Counted from the first letter of the stretch, positions 37,151 to 46,268 are shown. The stretch: DNA of 55,685 bases from Cysteiniphilum marinum (GCF_014857925.1 NZ_JACYVZ010000018.1:1-55685); one strand, 5' to 3'. Translations and numbers: made by a program. Notes: generated from the sequence alone by a model not told the origin.

Positions 37151-38455
37151 ATGAGAAAGTTAACTATTATTTCAGTATGTATGGCATTTGGAGGTTTATA
37201 TGCTGGTGAATTGCCAAACTATCAAGCAATGCAGTCACAGATTACTGATTTGCAATCACAGATTGATATGCTCAAAGCTGACAAAGAATCTCAAGCTCAA
37301 GAAAATACTAAGCATCAAGATAAGCAAAGTATCAATGGTTTTCTTTTTTGGGATCAAGATTTATCAACACCTCTGGGTGCGGCAGATACCTCTGCTATTC
37401 CCTTAACTTTTTTAAAGCAGCGCGATGAGCGCCCACAATATAGTTTAACCGTTGCAGGGAAGTTAGAACTTGATGCAAGTCAATGGTGGGGAAGTAGCTT
37501 ACATTTAGCTGGGAAAGATGCTGGCAATTATCAATCAGGAAGAGGGCTATATATAAACGAAGCTGATCTGTATATGGTGTCTAACTTAGGTAAGTATATT
37601 CAGGCTGATCTTACCTTAATGGACTCACAAGCAAGCACACCAGGAGTTAGGGATGCATTTTTAACCTTTGGTAATTTATCTGTCTCTCCAATTTATTTGA
37701 CCATAGGTAAAAATCGTTTAACTTTTGGCCGCTTCTATGATGGGAACCCGTGGGCTTCTGGTTTAGTGCAAGGTTTGTTTAGACCTGGTTTTGATACCGT
37801 ATCAATGAATTTAGGCTACTATAAAAATGGACTTAACTTAAACTTGGCCGCTTTTCAGGCTGATACACAATCATCTAACTTTATGCTAAGCGCGTTTTAC
37901 GATGGGACTATGGGCAAGTTTAATTATGGCGCTAATGCGGGCTATATGTATAATTGGGTTGGCACAGGTATGGATGCGGCCAGTAACGTTAATAATGAAA
38001 ATTATGGCAATGTAATCTATACAAATGGCACTAATGGGCAAATGATTGATGATAGTCGCAATGGTGTTGTTAATATCGAAGGGTATTTGGGCTATGATAT
38101 CTACACACTTTATGGCGGTTGGGCTGGAACAACGCAAAAGAAATCTTATAGCAATAATGCCTATATAGGAGCATGGTATGCAAAGGCACAAGTCGCACCA
38201 GTTATTGCTGATCGATCAACACAATTTGCATTTAGCTATCAACAGGCGTACAACACGCAAAATGCACCATTTCCTATATCCGGTGATGCAGCAAATTCTC
38301 CAATGATATATGGCGTACAATCACAAGTAATGGCAAGCATCTCAAGGCCTGTTTTTTATAAAAGCAATATGGTGAGTATAGAGTATGCTTATTTGGAAAC
38401 CTATACACGCCAACATAGTAGTGCGATAACTTTGGATATTACGACGTATTTTTAA
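37151..38455 (+). CDS. Outer-membrane porin-like protein with N-terminal coiled coil (DUF3573-like)
   Basis: 434 residues from ATG 37151: signal peptide to about residue 19 (GGLYAG), then a short heptad coiled coil (AMQSQITDLQSQIDMLKADK) and a large strand-rich region ending in an aromatic residue (ITLDITTYF), as in outer-membrane barrels. The segments RPQYSLTVAGKLELDASQWWG, GKNRLTFGRFYDGNPWASGL and FRPGFDTVSMNLGYY are porin-like. The layout resembles DUF3573 proteins of Francisella and relatives. An upstream in-frame start at 37103 has no signal peptide logic. Family match by memory, not by search. Confidence 0.65.
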   Translation: MRKLTIISVCMAFGGLYAGELPNYQAMQSQITDLQSQIDMLKADKESQAQENTKHQDKQSINGFLFWDQDLSTPLGAADTSAIPLTFLKQRDERPQYSLTVAGKLELDASQWWGSSLHLAGKDAGNYQSGRGLYINEADLYMVSNLGKYIQADLTLMDSQASTPGVRDAFLTFGNLSVSPIYLTIGKNRLTFGRFYDGNPWASGLVQGLFRPGFDTVSMNLGYYKNGLNLNLAAFQADTQSSNFMLSAFYDGTMGKFNYGANAGYMYNWVGTGMDAASNVNNENYGNVIYTNGTNGQMIDDSRNGVVNIEGYLGYDIYTLYGGWAGTTQKKSYSNNAYIGAWYAKAQVAPVIADRSTQFAFSYQQAYNTQNAPFPISGDAANSPMIYGVQSQVMASISRPVFYKSNMVSIEYAYLETYTRQHSSAITLDITTYF

Positions 38456-38492
38456 TTTCAATATTGAATTTAAATTTGAAAGGTCTTGAATT

Positions 38493-38853
38493 GTAAGCGT
38501 TCAGACCCTACCGCCAGAATATATTAAAAAATCCACATTTATTGATATATACTCAACGCCTTCCTGTTGATATTATAAGTTTATGTTATATGAGCTTGGC
38601 TTAAAATCGAATTGTCATGAGAAAACCAAAGCTATTAAAAAAGGAAGAGCTTAGCAAATTAAACTTTAAGCATTTTTCTTCTTTGGATTTATCTCAACAG
38701 CAATCATGTTACGAAGGTTTGCTGCATACCGCTAAAATAATTACTGATCGTTTAAATGTCGATAGCAAAAACAGCTCAATGCCACCTGGCTTTGATCTTG
38801 TTAACCAAGAATACAGAGATAATGATTCGGCTAACAAAGAGGATAGCTCTTAA
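38493..38853 (+). mobile_element. IS66-like element relic, left end
   Basis: Begins GTAAGCG, the hallmark terminus of IS66-family elements, followed by about 120 bp of leader and the start of a transposase gene. About 235 bp of this stretch recur in direct orientation at 55453 to the window end, and about 70 bp of the leader recur at 46333. The element breaks off inside the transposase. Confidence 0.7.
38617..38853 (+). pseudogene. IS66-like transposase, N-terminal fragment
   Basis: 78 residues. DRLNVDSKNSSMPPGFD matches the conserved IS66 N-terminal motif (xLNxxSxNSSxPPSxD). MRKPKLLKKEEL and the following 24 residues are nearly identical to those starting at 55576. The frame then ends in unrelated sequence. 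A C-terminal fragment of the same transposase type lies at 39963-40067. Confidence 0.7.
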
Positions 38854-38925
38854 AAGCAACAGTTTAAACAAAAAAACCTGCTTTAAGCATACCTAAATTC
38901 AAGTCATAGAAAATAAGGATTGTTT

Positions 38926-39909
38926 ATGAATGAAGAAAATGAAAAACCAGACTCAAGATTTAAAACGCGTTTAAAAAAGTTCGAGCTTCCGCCATTACAT
39001 TTAAAGGGTAGAGATGTGCAAAATTCTGCATATGTTTCTAATGAACTAGATGGCAATCCAGACCAGCTTGATAAAATTGGCAAAACAGGAATCTATATAG
39101 GCCCTTACCACGCCTTACCAGAAGCTTTACAGAAAGGTGTTAAGTATATAATTAATGTAGGCAATGTTAGTTATAGTGGGATAAATGGGGGTTATAGTAG
39201 ATACAATAGTAATGTTGAAAATAGCGCAGAATTAATGGCAGGTGAAATAAATGGAGAAGTTAAAAGGGAAGTAGATGGAACGCAAATATTATACTGCCCT
39301 GCTTTTGATAACCCTAGTCAGTCTATTGAGAAGTATTTTCAAAGCACAAAACAATTTATTGATGATGCCAGAGCTAAGGGTAGTGAGGTGTTTGTCCATT
39401 GTCACCAAGGAATTAGTCGCTCCTCTAGTATCGTTGTAGCCTATTTAATGCAAAGTGATCTCTACCCGGATTGTAGAACAGTGGATGGTACACTAGCGTT
39501 TATAAGGCAGCATCGTCCATGTGTGGCTCCAAATATAGGGTTTTATATGGAGCTTACGAGGTTTGAGAAAATGTATACAAGTCTGGATGATATAAGGATT
39601 GCAGATTATGTCGAAGCTAAATGTCCTATTACTTCAAAAGATGTTGTCGAATTTAATAAAACTATGAATAAAAGGGATGAGCTTCGTAAAAGTTTACAAA
39701 ATACCAGAGAAATGCTTAAAGGGAGCATTAAAAATATAGATCAATTAAATCAAGGTGACAAAGAGACTCTATTTGATTTTTATAAATTTACTCACCATAA
39801 ATCACCTTTATCTAAAAAGGAAAATATAAATTTACATCGTAGTGAGAGTAAATTTCAGGAGCTTTCGCCATTGAAGTCCGTAGATTATTCTAGTAGCTAT
39901 CATAGATAA
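38926..39909 (+). CDS. Dual-specificity phosphatase-like protein, candidate secreted effector
   Basis: 327 residues from ATG 38926 (AAGGA 6 nt upstream). The catalytic loop HCHQGISRSS fits HCx5R, with nucleophile C159 and R165. The likely general-acid Asp lies in CPAFDNPSQSI, and IGPYHALPEAL plus YIINVG are typical DSP core strands. The N-terminus and the charged C-terminal tail of about 100 residues are unmatched. Eukaryotic-like tyrosine/dual-specificity phosphatases are common substrates of Dot/Icm systems, and dot/icm genes lie 9 kb away. The gene lies between N- and C-terminal pieces of an IS66-like transposase. Confidence 0.75.
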   Translation: MNEENEKPDSRFKTRLKKFELPPLHLKGRDVQNSAYVSNELDGNPDQLDKIGKTGIYIGPYHALPEALQKGVKYIINVGNVSYSGINGGYSRYNSNVENSAELMAGEINGEVKREVDGTQILYCPAFDNPSQSIEKYFQSTKQFIDDARAKGSEVFVHCHQGISRSSSIVVAYLMQSDLYPDCRTVDGTLAFIRQHRPCVAPNIGFYMELTRFEKMYTSLDDIRIADYVEAKCPITSKDVVEFNKTMNKRDELRKSLQNTREMLKGSIKNIDQLNQGDKETLFDFYKFTHHKSPLSKKENINLHRSESKFQELSPLKSVDYSSSYHR

Positions 39910-39962
39910 TATACTTGATTATGAATTGAATATTTACATTATGTGAATACACATGGAATCAA

Positions 39963-40067
39963 AGTGCTAAGGCACAAGCTTTAGCAAAAGAATTCTTAAA
40001 CGACTGGGATGCGATTTTCAGGGTATTGTTGCACCCAGAATATCCTATAACCAACAATGAAACTTAA
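39963..40067 (+). pseudogene. IS66-like transposase, C-terminal fragment
   Basis: An open stretch that translates to SAKAQALAKEFLNDWDAI, then PEYPITNNET and a stop. The last part matches the IS66 motif PxxPxTNNEAER, whose glutamate is catalytic. It has no start codon. A 40-bp part (39959-39998) recurs at 46422-46461. The stop is 26 bp upstream of the next ORF. Confidence 0.6.
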
Positions 40068-40093
40068 CACTTAAAAGGATAGGAAATAAAAAA

Positions 40094-41380
40094 ATGAGAC
40101 TCCACTATGCTACACCTGAAAAAAAAATGGTTATCCTCGATTTAGCAAATACAGATCCCTGCTCAAATATAAATGACTTAAAACGTAATAACAAACTTGC
40201 ATTTGCTACTGTTAGATCATATTACGGCAAGAAAAATCCTGAGCTTTTTTCTTATGGGGTTAATTCAGATACAGATGTAAAAGATATAGAGTTAGAAGAA
40301 CATGATAATTTTACCTACTTTTCTGGCACGGAAGAAAAAGTTAAGAGCATGGAAAACCATATAAAAAATGCTGACATTATTGCAATATGCGCACATGGAT
40401 TTAAGGATGACACGAATAAAATACACCCTGCTGATAGGGATGATGAACATTCATTGACATTAGATGATTTAGTGCAAACTTTGAAAGGCGCACTATCTGA
40501 AAATCCTAATAAAAAAATTGAAATTGATTTAAATGTATGTTTTGGTGGAAGATCTGCGAATTATAAAAAAAATCATTCCGAAGAGATTTTAGATCATGAC
40601 GATATTTATTCAAGTTTATCTGCAAAATTTGCGATGAAATTAAGTCTGGAGACAGGAAAGGAGATAATATGTAAAGGATATTTTAATCAACTTAATTTTG
40701 ATATCCCATCGGGAATGCCAACGCTAGAAAATGAAAGTTTATGTACTGAGGATGTAACGTTTCGCAGAGAAAAAATTAAATTAGAAAGGGCTTACAAACA
40801 AACATTGCCAAAGATCACCCATGATAATTTAGATGAAATTAATATGAAAGTCGCTAAAAAGAGATATGAATTAGGAATAGGTCAGGAAAAAGGGAATAAA
40901 TTCTCAATTATCAGCGCTGATAAAGGAGAAATAACAAGTGTAAAAATATTTAGTAATGAGAGATCTTATGAGATAGAATTTCAGAGAAAGGAGCTTGAAC
41001 TAAATGACTCATCTCAACAAACTTCATTAGGTAATTCTTGCAAAGTGTCACCAGATGGCTATCGTCAAAAATTTAGTAATAATGATAGCTGTGATTTAAA
41101 TAAAAGCCCAGTCTTTGAAAAACTTAGTCAGGATTTTTCACAGTTAAAATCATCAGAAGAACTGACTGGTTTTGAGGTGCCTTCACCTGAAGCTAGTGAT
41201 TTTGATATGTCAGCTCCTGACACTAGTGATTTTGATATGTCAGCTCCTGACACTAGTAATTTTGATATGTCAGCTCCTGACACTAGTAATTTTGATATGT
41301 CAACTTCTCCTCTAGGAGTATTTGAAGCACAACGCCTACGTAGCTCTGCTCAAAGACAGAAAGTTTTAGGTTATGATTAG
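40094..41380 (+). CDS. Putative clan-CD-like cysteine protease with tandem-repeat tail
   Basis: 428 residues with no signal peptide. Residues 95-102 (DIIAICAHG) and 143-152 (IDLNVCFGGR) form the two halves of a caspase-like active site: hydrophobic strand then H101-G102, and hydrophobic strand then C149, with a 48-residue spacing. LTLDDLVQTLKGAL lies between, as in C11/C14/CHAT-type enzymes. The C-terminus carries four 10-residue repeats (SDFDMSAPDT type). AGGA lies 9 nt before the ATG. Neighbouring the DSP-like gene and near dot/icm, it is a candidate effector. The fold assignment is by motif only. Confidence 0.5.
   Translation: MRLHYATPEKKMVILDLANTDPCSNINDLKRNNKLAFATVRSYYGKKNPELFSYGVNSDTDVKDIELEEHDNFTYFSGTEEKVKSMENHIKNADIIAICAHGFKDDTNKIHPADRDDEHSLTLDDLVQTLKGALSENPNKKIEIDLNVCFGGRSANYKKNHSEEILDHDDIYSSLSAKFAMKLSLETGKEIICKGYFNQLNFDIPSGMPTLENESLCTEDVTFRREKIKLERAYKQTLPKITHDNLDEINMKVAKKRYELGIGQEKGNKFSIISADKGEITSVKIFSNERSYEIEFQRKELELNDSSQQTSLGNSCKVSPDGYRQKFSNNDSCDLNKSPVFEKLSQDFSQLKSSEELTGFEVPSPEASDFDMSAPDTSDFDMSAPDTSNFDMSAPDTSNFDMSTSPLGVFEAQRLRSSAQRQKVLGYD
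41186..41305 (+). repeat. Four 30-bp in-frame tandem repeats
   Basis: Units at 41186, 41216, 41246 and 41276 differ by a few bases and encode PxxSDFDMSA/PDTSNFDMSA decapeptides. Near-identity at DNA level indicates recent expansion and possible copy-number variation. Confidence 0.9.
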
Positions 41381-41422
41381 TTTCAGGTTTAAATTAAGTT
41401 ACAGAAAAGAGGAAGGGTAAAC

Positions 41423-43897
41423 ATGCCTTATTCAAAATTTAAAAAAATACCTTCTAATAGATGTAAAGCAAATACTATACTTTTGAATTTTTCAGAAAAG
41501 AAGGACGATTTTATTCCAAGTGTATTCTTAGATAATATAATGCGTGAGCTAGAGGACGAAGAGAAAAGTGAGTCAGATCTTGAGTGTATTATGGGTGCTT
41601 TTAATACTTATCAGGCTATATCTAAGATGTGTTTAAGAAATGGAGAAATTCTTCCTGAATTTCAAAAAATAAAAGAATCTTTAGACGGACTCACCAACTT
41701 AGATTGTGTTATTGAAGATCCTGATTTGAGAGAGGAAGCTCAGCTTTACTTGTTTTTTAGTCAATTAGAAAGTGAAGCAGTAGCTTTAAAGAAGGATAAC
41801 TTTAAGAGTCTTCAGTTATCTTATTATGAAATGCCATTAGAAGTTAGAAATTTCTACTTACAGTGTGCAATGAATTTTACAGCTCAAGGTTGGGCGCCTT
41901 CAAGTTCAAATAACAAAATGGAAAACTATCAATCAATATGCACATACCTAATAGATTCAAGTCAGAATAATTTGAGTTCTACTATAAGACAGCTGAAGGA
42001 GGCCTATCAGAATAGTTGGGGCGATGCTCTAAAACAGATGGATGATATCAGAAAAAATCTTTCTAGCCTGCCATCGAATGAATCTGGCTTTAGTGCTCCT
42101 GATGCTCTATCAAGACAAAGCGCTAGGTTAAACATGCAAAAAACCTCTGTTTGTTTTCCAAATAAATATGATGTTAAGATGGTTGAGTCTCTAGCAGAAA
42201 TTAGTGGAGCTAAAGCAAGCGTGATTTATGTGACAGAGGGAGGTCAATATGCACTTTTGGACTCTAATAACACTATGAAAGGTGGTTATTTATCAAAAGA
42301 AAGGTTTGACCTAAGTCAATTAAAGCCAGCTTTAGAAAATCATGCTAGTAAAGAATATGATGAGTTTAGAGATGACATAGTAAGAGAGGCGGTAATAAGC
42401 GGGCACATCAAAGAAAGCAGGTTGACTTCTTTTGCTAAAACAGAAAAATTAATAAATGCGTATTTTGATAGCAAAACCATAGAGGAAAAATTTTCAACTC
42501 AAGGTCTATACTTTGAAACAACGTCTACATCTATTGAACAGTTTATAAGGGGTAGTATAAAAGAAGATGTGAAGTTTGTTGTTAGGCCTTGGTGTTACCA
42601 ATGTGATAGGGAAAATGGAGAAGATTATACTGAGCAATGTGCAAACAATATTTGTAATCGTATAGTTGAAAAAGTTAATGGAGATATTAATCAGCTGACT
42701 GGCTCTGGAGTTGTTGACATCACAAATCATGGGATAAGTGATTTCATTACAGACTTGCAAACGAAAGAAGGTGTTAAATTAAGTAATAATGAAATAGATA
42801 TTTTGAAATATGACATAACTCAACAGATTGCTCCTCGTTTAGTAGATATTCGAGAACGGTTTCTAAGTCTTGCTGAGGTAAGTGTTGAAAAATATAAACA
42901 AGAGTTAGCAAAATCTTTAATTCTTAAAAAAAATGCTCTAACTAGAGAAACATATCAAGAAAAGGCTAAGGAATATAAACATTTGATAGCATTGCATGAA
43001 GAAAAAAAACAGCTAGAGAAAGAAGACTTCTCAGCTAAAGCAAAAGAAGATGATAGTCAACGTAAAACACGAAGATTTATCGAAATTAAAGAAAAAATAG
43101 CACAGTACAATGATCAGCATATGAAGGATGAGATCCAATCTCATAGAAAATTAACAGCACAAGAATCATTGGTCTGTAGATATCAAGATTTTAAAGAACA
43201 GTTTTACCCTGTTTATCAGCATTTAGAAAAAATAAGTCAGCTTCATGGTAGTGAGCTTACAAAGGAAATGAACCAAATAATTGATGATTGTAGAGAAAGA
43301 GAAGTTAAAGAAAATCAAGCTAAAATAAATAAAGATAAGCAAGAATTATACCTCAAAGAGATTAAAAGTCGCCCAGAGGACTTGTCTAAAGATAAGCATT
43401 CTCGTATATGGAGTGCTATTTCTAATAATAGGAGCAATGCGTATAAATCTATAGCATCTAAGTATGGTAGACTCAAATTGCATTTAGAATATATTGATGA
43501 TCAAAGCGTAATTCCAAAGGTTTCGCAGGTTGATAAAAAACTTTACATGTCATTACCGATAAAAAAAGATGTGCAACGATCTTACCAAGATAGTCTTCAT
43601 TTTAAAAAATATGGTGAAGCAGGAAACAAATTTCTCCAAGAAAATGATGCTATTGACTCTGGAAATGTTGTAACATTAAATGCGCAGGTCAACTTGAGTG
43701 AAGCAAGTATTACTGCCTCAGATTCTAGTGTAGAATTACTTTCTATAGCTGAAGACACTCTAAACCCGGAAGATACCACTATGCTAGCCCTCGAAGATCA
43801 ATCAACTTCAAATTTCCTGCCCTCTGGTGATTTAGCTTTTATGTCCAACCGTATAAAGCAAAGTAACTCTTCCTCAACTCCTATGCAAGCTTTGTAA
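41423..43897 (+). CDS. Large cytoplasmic-type protein of unknown function, candidate effector
   Basis: 824 residues with no signal peptide or membrane segment. It is mostly helical. A Lys/Glu-rich coiled-coil-prone region spans about residues 490-690. A cysteine cluster C391-x2-C394-x11-C406-x4-C411 looks like a zinc site. The last 100 residues are Ser/Glu-rich and probably disordered, as in many secretion-signal regions. It begins 42 bp after the protease-like gene with AGGAAGGG upstream, so probably one operon. I recognise no family. Effector role is inferred from neighbourhood and the absence of bacterial homologues known to me. Confidence 0.6.
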   Translation: MPYSKFKKIPSNRCKANTILLNFSEKKDDFIPSVFLDNIMRELEDEEKSESDLECIMGAFNTYQAISKMCLRNGEILPEFQKIKESLDGLTNLDCVIEDPDLREEAQLYLFFSQLESEAVALKKDNFKSLQLSYYEMPLEVRNFYLQCAMNFTAQGWAPSSSNNKMENYQSICTYLIDSSQNNLSSTIRQLKEAYQNSWGDALKQMDDIRKNLSSLPSNESGFSAPDALSRQSARLNMQKTSVCFPNKYDVKMVESLAEISGAKASVIYVTEGGQYALLDSNNTMKGGYLSKERFDLSQLKPALENHASKEYDEFRDDIVREAVISGHIKESRLTSFAKTEKLINAYFDSKTIEEKFSTQGLYFETTSTSIEQFIRGSIKEDVKFVVRPWCYQCDRENGEDYTEQCANNICNRIVEKVNGDINQLTGSGVVDITNHGISDFITDLQTKEGVKLSNNEIDILKYDITQQIAPRLVDIRERFLSLAEVSVEKYKQELAKSLILKKNALTRETYQEKAKEYKHLIALHEEKKQLEKEDFSAKAKEDDSQRKTRRFIEIKEKIAQYNDQHMKDEIQSHRKLTAQESLVCRYQDFKEQFYPVYQHLEKISQLHGSELTKEMNQIIDDCREREVKENQAKINKDKQELYLKEIKSRPEDLSKDKHSRIWSAISNNRSNAYKSIASKYGRLKLHLEYIDDQSVIPKVSQVDKKLYMSLPIKKDVQRSYQDSLHFKKYGEAGNKFLQENDAIDSGNVVTLNAQVNLSEASITASDSSVELLSIAEDTLNPEDTTMLALEDQSTSNFLPSGDLAFMSNRIKQSNSSSTPMQAL

Positions 43898-43955
43898 TAT
43901 AAGAAATTAACTGAGGTTTTATATATTTGTAAAACAATTTAAAATGTGAAATTAT

Positions 43956-43978
43956 TGTCTAGACAAAGGGGCACTTTA
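43956..43978. mobile_element. Solitary IS3-like terminal end
   Basis: TGTCTAGACAAAGGGGCACT followed by TTA. It shares TGTCTAGAC and CACTTT with the end of the IS3 remnant at 36529. No transposase sequence adjoins it; it lies between two convergent genes. Confidence 0.4.
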
Positions 43979-44026
43979 GTTAAGTCAGTCAGAATAGTGC
44001 CAATGATTATAGTGATTACACGCTCA

Positions 44027-45091
44027 CTACCGTGTTTTCCCATTCTCAAGCTTGTATAAGTTTTGATTACTGTTTAGCTGGTATTGATATAAGAAATCTC
44101 CATCGTTAGTCACTTTGTTTAGCACAACTATGCGTACATAATCAGTTAAACTATTTGCTATAGACAAACCGCCACGTAATCTGGCTTGACGTAGAAAGTC
44201 TCCATCATTAATTACTCTATTCAAGATGATGCAGCGTATGTAATCGGTTAAGCTATTTTCTATAGATAACCCGCCTAGTAATCTGGCTTGGCGTAAAAAA
44301 TCACCATCATTTATTACTTGATTTAGCACGACATGACGCACATAGTCTATGATCTGCTGGTCATCAGTACAATCAGTGTAGGATTTTATTTGTGTCAGGA
44401 AGGCTTGATCGTTAAGTAAAGCCTTTAATAGAATGTTTTTAATCGTATCTTTGCTTACAAGTTGCTTGTTTTGTTCTATTGTTCTATTGTTCTTTTGAAC
44501 TAAATAAGTAGCACGGGCTAATTCTTTAGCAGTAGACTTTGAGAGTATTGCATGTTGGTTAGCATTTGGCTGAAAGAGTTGATGAAAAGCACGAAATATG
44601 TTGGCAAAAAAACGCAATAAATAAGTTTGTTGTGTGAAAACGACAATTTTTGAAATTTCTGTGCATAAGCATATTAACGCATGGATTGCTTCTTCTTTAA
44701 TTGTATCTTTGATAGACAAAACTGTTTTTTTAGCTTTGTTAATGTATTGATGCATTAAATGTGCATTTAGTTTAGGTACTAATTCTTTGGCACCTTGACT
44801 TTGAGAGTCATCATCTTTTCTCTTATCACGCTTTAGTAACATAAAGGTGTCATTATTTTGACTAAGTGGTGTAGAAAGATGTGGTGCTTTTTGTTTTGTA
44901 TCTTGATCGGATATATAGCTTATTGCATTAATATTTATCTGGCTTAGCAAGGTGTTTGCCACTAAACAACTCTGCTGAAAATCGTCATTATGCAAATGCT
45001 TGAGATTGTTCTTTTGAATACTTTGTATGGCATTTTGTGTATTTGAAATATGATAACGTAAGGTATTAAAATTATTGTTATAATTGCTCAA
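44027..45091 (-). CDS. Protein with three 34-residue C-terminal repeats, unknown function
   Basis: 354 residues from a TTG start at 45091 (AGGAG at 45099-45103, 7 nt upstream; the nearby ATG frame stops at once). The C-terminal third holds three 34-residue repeats: DYVRHVVLNQVINDGDFLRQ, DYIRCIILNRVINDGDFLRQ and DYVRIVVLNKVTNDGDFLYQ, the first two followed by AR(L)xGGLSI. A moderately hydrophobic stretch (about 140-180) may contact a membrane. It begins 16 bp after the Kef-like antiporter stop, so they form one operon. No family recognised. Candidate effector or antiporter partner. Confidence 0.6.
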   Translation of the reverse strand: MSNYNNNFNTLRYHISNTQNAIQSIQKNNLKHLHNDDFQQSCLVANTLLSQININAISYISDQDTKQKAPHLSTPLSQNNDTFMLLKRDKRKDDDSQSQGAKELVPKLNAHLMHQYINKAKKTVLSIKDTIKEEAIHALICLCTEISKIVVFTQQTYLLRFFANIFRAFHQLFQPNANQHAILSKSTAKELARATYLVQKNNRTIEQNKQLVSKDTIKNILLKALLNDQAFLTQIKSYTDCTDDQQIIDYVRHVVLNQVINDGDFLRQARLLGGLSIENSLTDYIRCIILNRVINDGDFLRQARLRGGLSIANSLTDYVRIVVLNKVTNDGDFLYQYQLNSNQNLYKLENGKTR

Positions 45092-45107
45092 TTCATTACT
45101 CCTTTAA

Positions 45108-46268
45108 TTAATCCTTCCTTAATCTGTTAGATAGTGCAATAGGGCTTGGGTATTTTAATACTACATAGTATGAGGAGATAATAAAACTTAATATGGTGAC
45201 AGCGCCAACAATAGTTACGCTTTGTATGCTTGCAAACCCTGCTGAACCAGCAATGCCAATTAATAATAATGAAAATTCACTACCTTGTCCTAAACGTACA
45301 GCAGTCTCCATGTCTTCTTTTTTATTGGTCTCGCCGGCCAAGCGCAGCGTGATATAGTGCAAAAAAGGTTTGGCTATTAGTAGGATTATCGTCAGTATAA
45401 TAACCTCGCGCCAAACATCGGCAACTAAGGTAATATTAAAGCTAGCGCCTATTGTGAAAAAGAACAAGATTAAAAAAAAGTCCCTTAATGGCTTTAAGTT
45501 TTCATAAATAAATTTAGCGATAGGTGAGCTAGCTAAAGTCACACCAGCTATGAATGCACCAATTTCACCTGATAAACCTAGCATTAAGGAGACATTAACC
45601 ATGAGTAAACACCAGGCGATGCCAAGTAGAAAAATATATTCTTTAAAGCGACTGTATTTTGTGAAAAGTTTAAACAGAAGGAACTTATAAGCATAGAGTG
45701 AAAGGGCAATTAAGCAGGGTAGGGCTATTAATAATTTAAGTAATAACCAAAGATCAAAAGTTTGTACTTGGGAGGAGAACAAGGTGAATAAAGTTAACAT
45801 GATAATAGCAATAAAGTCTTGGATTAATAAAATTCCTATGACGAGCTCTCCAATGTGTTTATGATGTAAGGTTGTTGTGGGTAGTAGCTTTAAAGAGACG
45901 ATGGTGCTAGAGAAAATAAGTACACTAGCAATCATAAATGCTTGGCTGTAGGTGGTGAAGTATGACATAGTGAAGGCGACGATTGCAATAAAGGAGAGAC
46001 TACTAGCTAAACACACAAATACAGCCTTTCCTAGCATTTTAAGCAAGCGATTAATATCTAGGTTTAGACCAAGTAGAAATAATAAAAAGATAATGCCTAT
46101 TTCAGAAACCTCATGAATCAAGCTGATATTAGAAACAAAACTTAGTCCGTGTGGCCCAACTAAAATACCAAAAATAATGTAAGCCACAATAATTGATTGA
46201 CGAGTATATAAAGCAAGTGTTGCGCAAATAGAGGCACCAAAAAAAATAGTAAAAAATATATTAAGCAT
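45108..46268 (-). CDS. Kef-like CPA2 cation/proton antiporter, second copy
   Basis: 386 residues, clearly paralogous to 11324-12490 along its whole length: IIVAYIIFGILVGPHGLS, IGIIFLLFLLGLNLDIN, LIQDFIAIIMLTLF, GAFIAGVTLASSPIAKF, VRLGQGSEFSLLLIG, ending SPIALSNRLRKD. It likewise lacks the RCK domain. Unlike the first copy, it lies among accessory genes close to dot/icm and shares an operon with the repeat protein downstream. Possible roles: ion or pH homeostasis inside a host compartment (inference). Confidence 0.8.
   Translation of the reverse strand: MLNIFFTIFFGASICATLALYTRQSIIVAYIIFGILVGPHGLSFVSNISLIHEVSEIGIIFLLFLLGLNLDINRLLKMLGKAVFVCLASSLSFIAIVAFTMSYFTTYSQAFMIASVLIFSSTIVSLKLLPTTTLHHKHIGELVIGILLIQDFIAIIMLTLFTLFSSQVQTFDLWLLLKLLIALPCLIALSLYAYKFLLFKLFTKYSRFKEYIFLLGIAWCLLMVNVSLMLGLSGEIGAFIAGVTLASSPIAKFIYENLKPLRDFFLILFFFTIGASFNITLVADVWREVIILTIILLIAKPFLHYITLRLAGETNKKEDMETAVRLGQGSEFSLLLIGIAGSAGFASIQSVTIVGAVTILSFIISSYYVVLKYPSPIALSNRLRKD

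Noticed and set aside
41186-41305. 30-bp repeats considered as a CRISPR array
   Set aside because: The units are contiguous without spacers, in frame within an ORF, and no cas genes are present.
42506-42760. 84-residue minus-strand ORF within the 824-residue gene
   Set aside because: It is antisense to a long plus-strand frame with a ribosome-binding site; its translation is low-complexity Ile/Asn/Phe-rich and motif-free.
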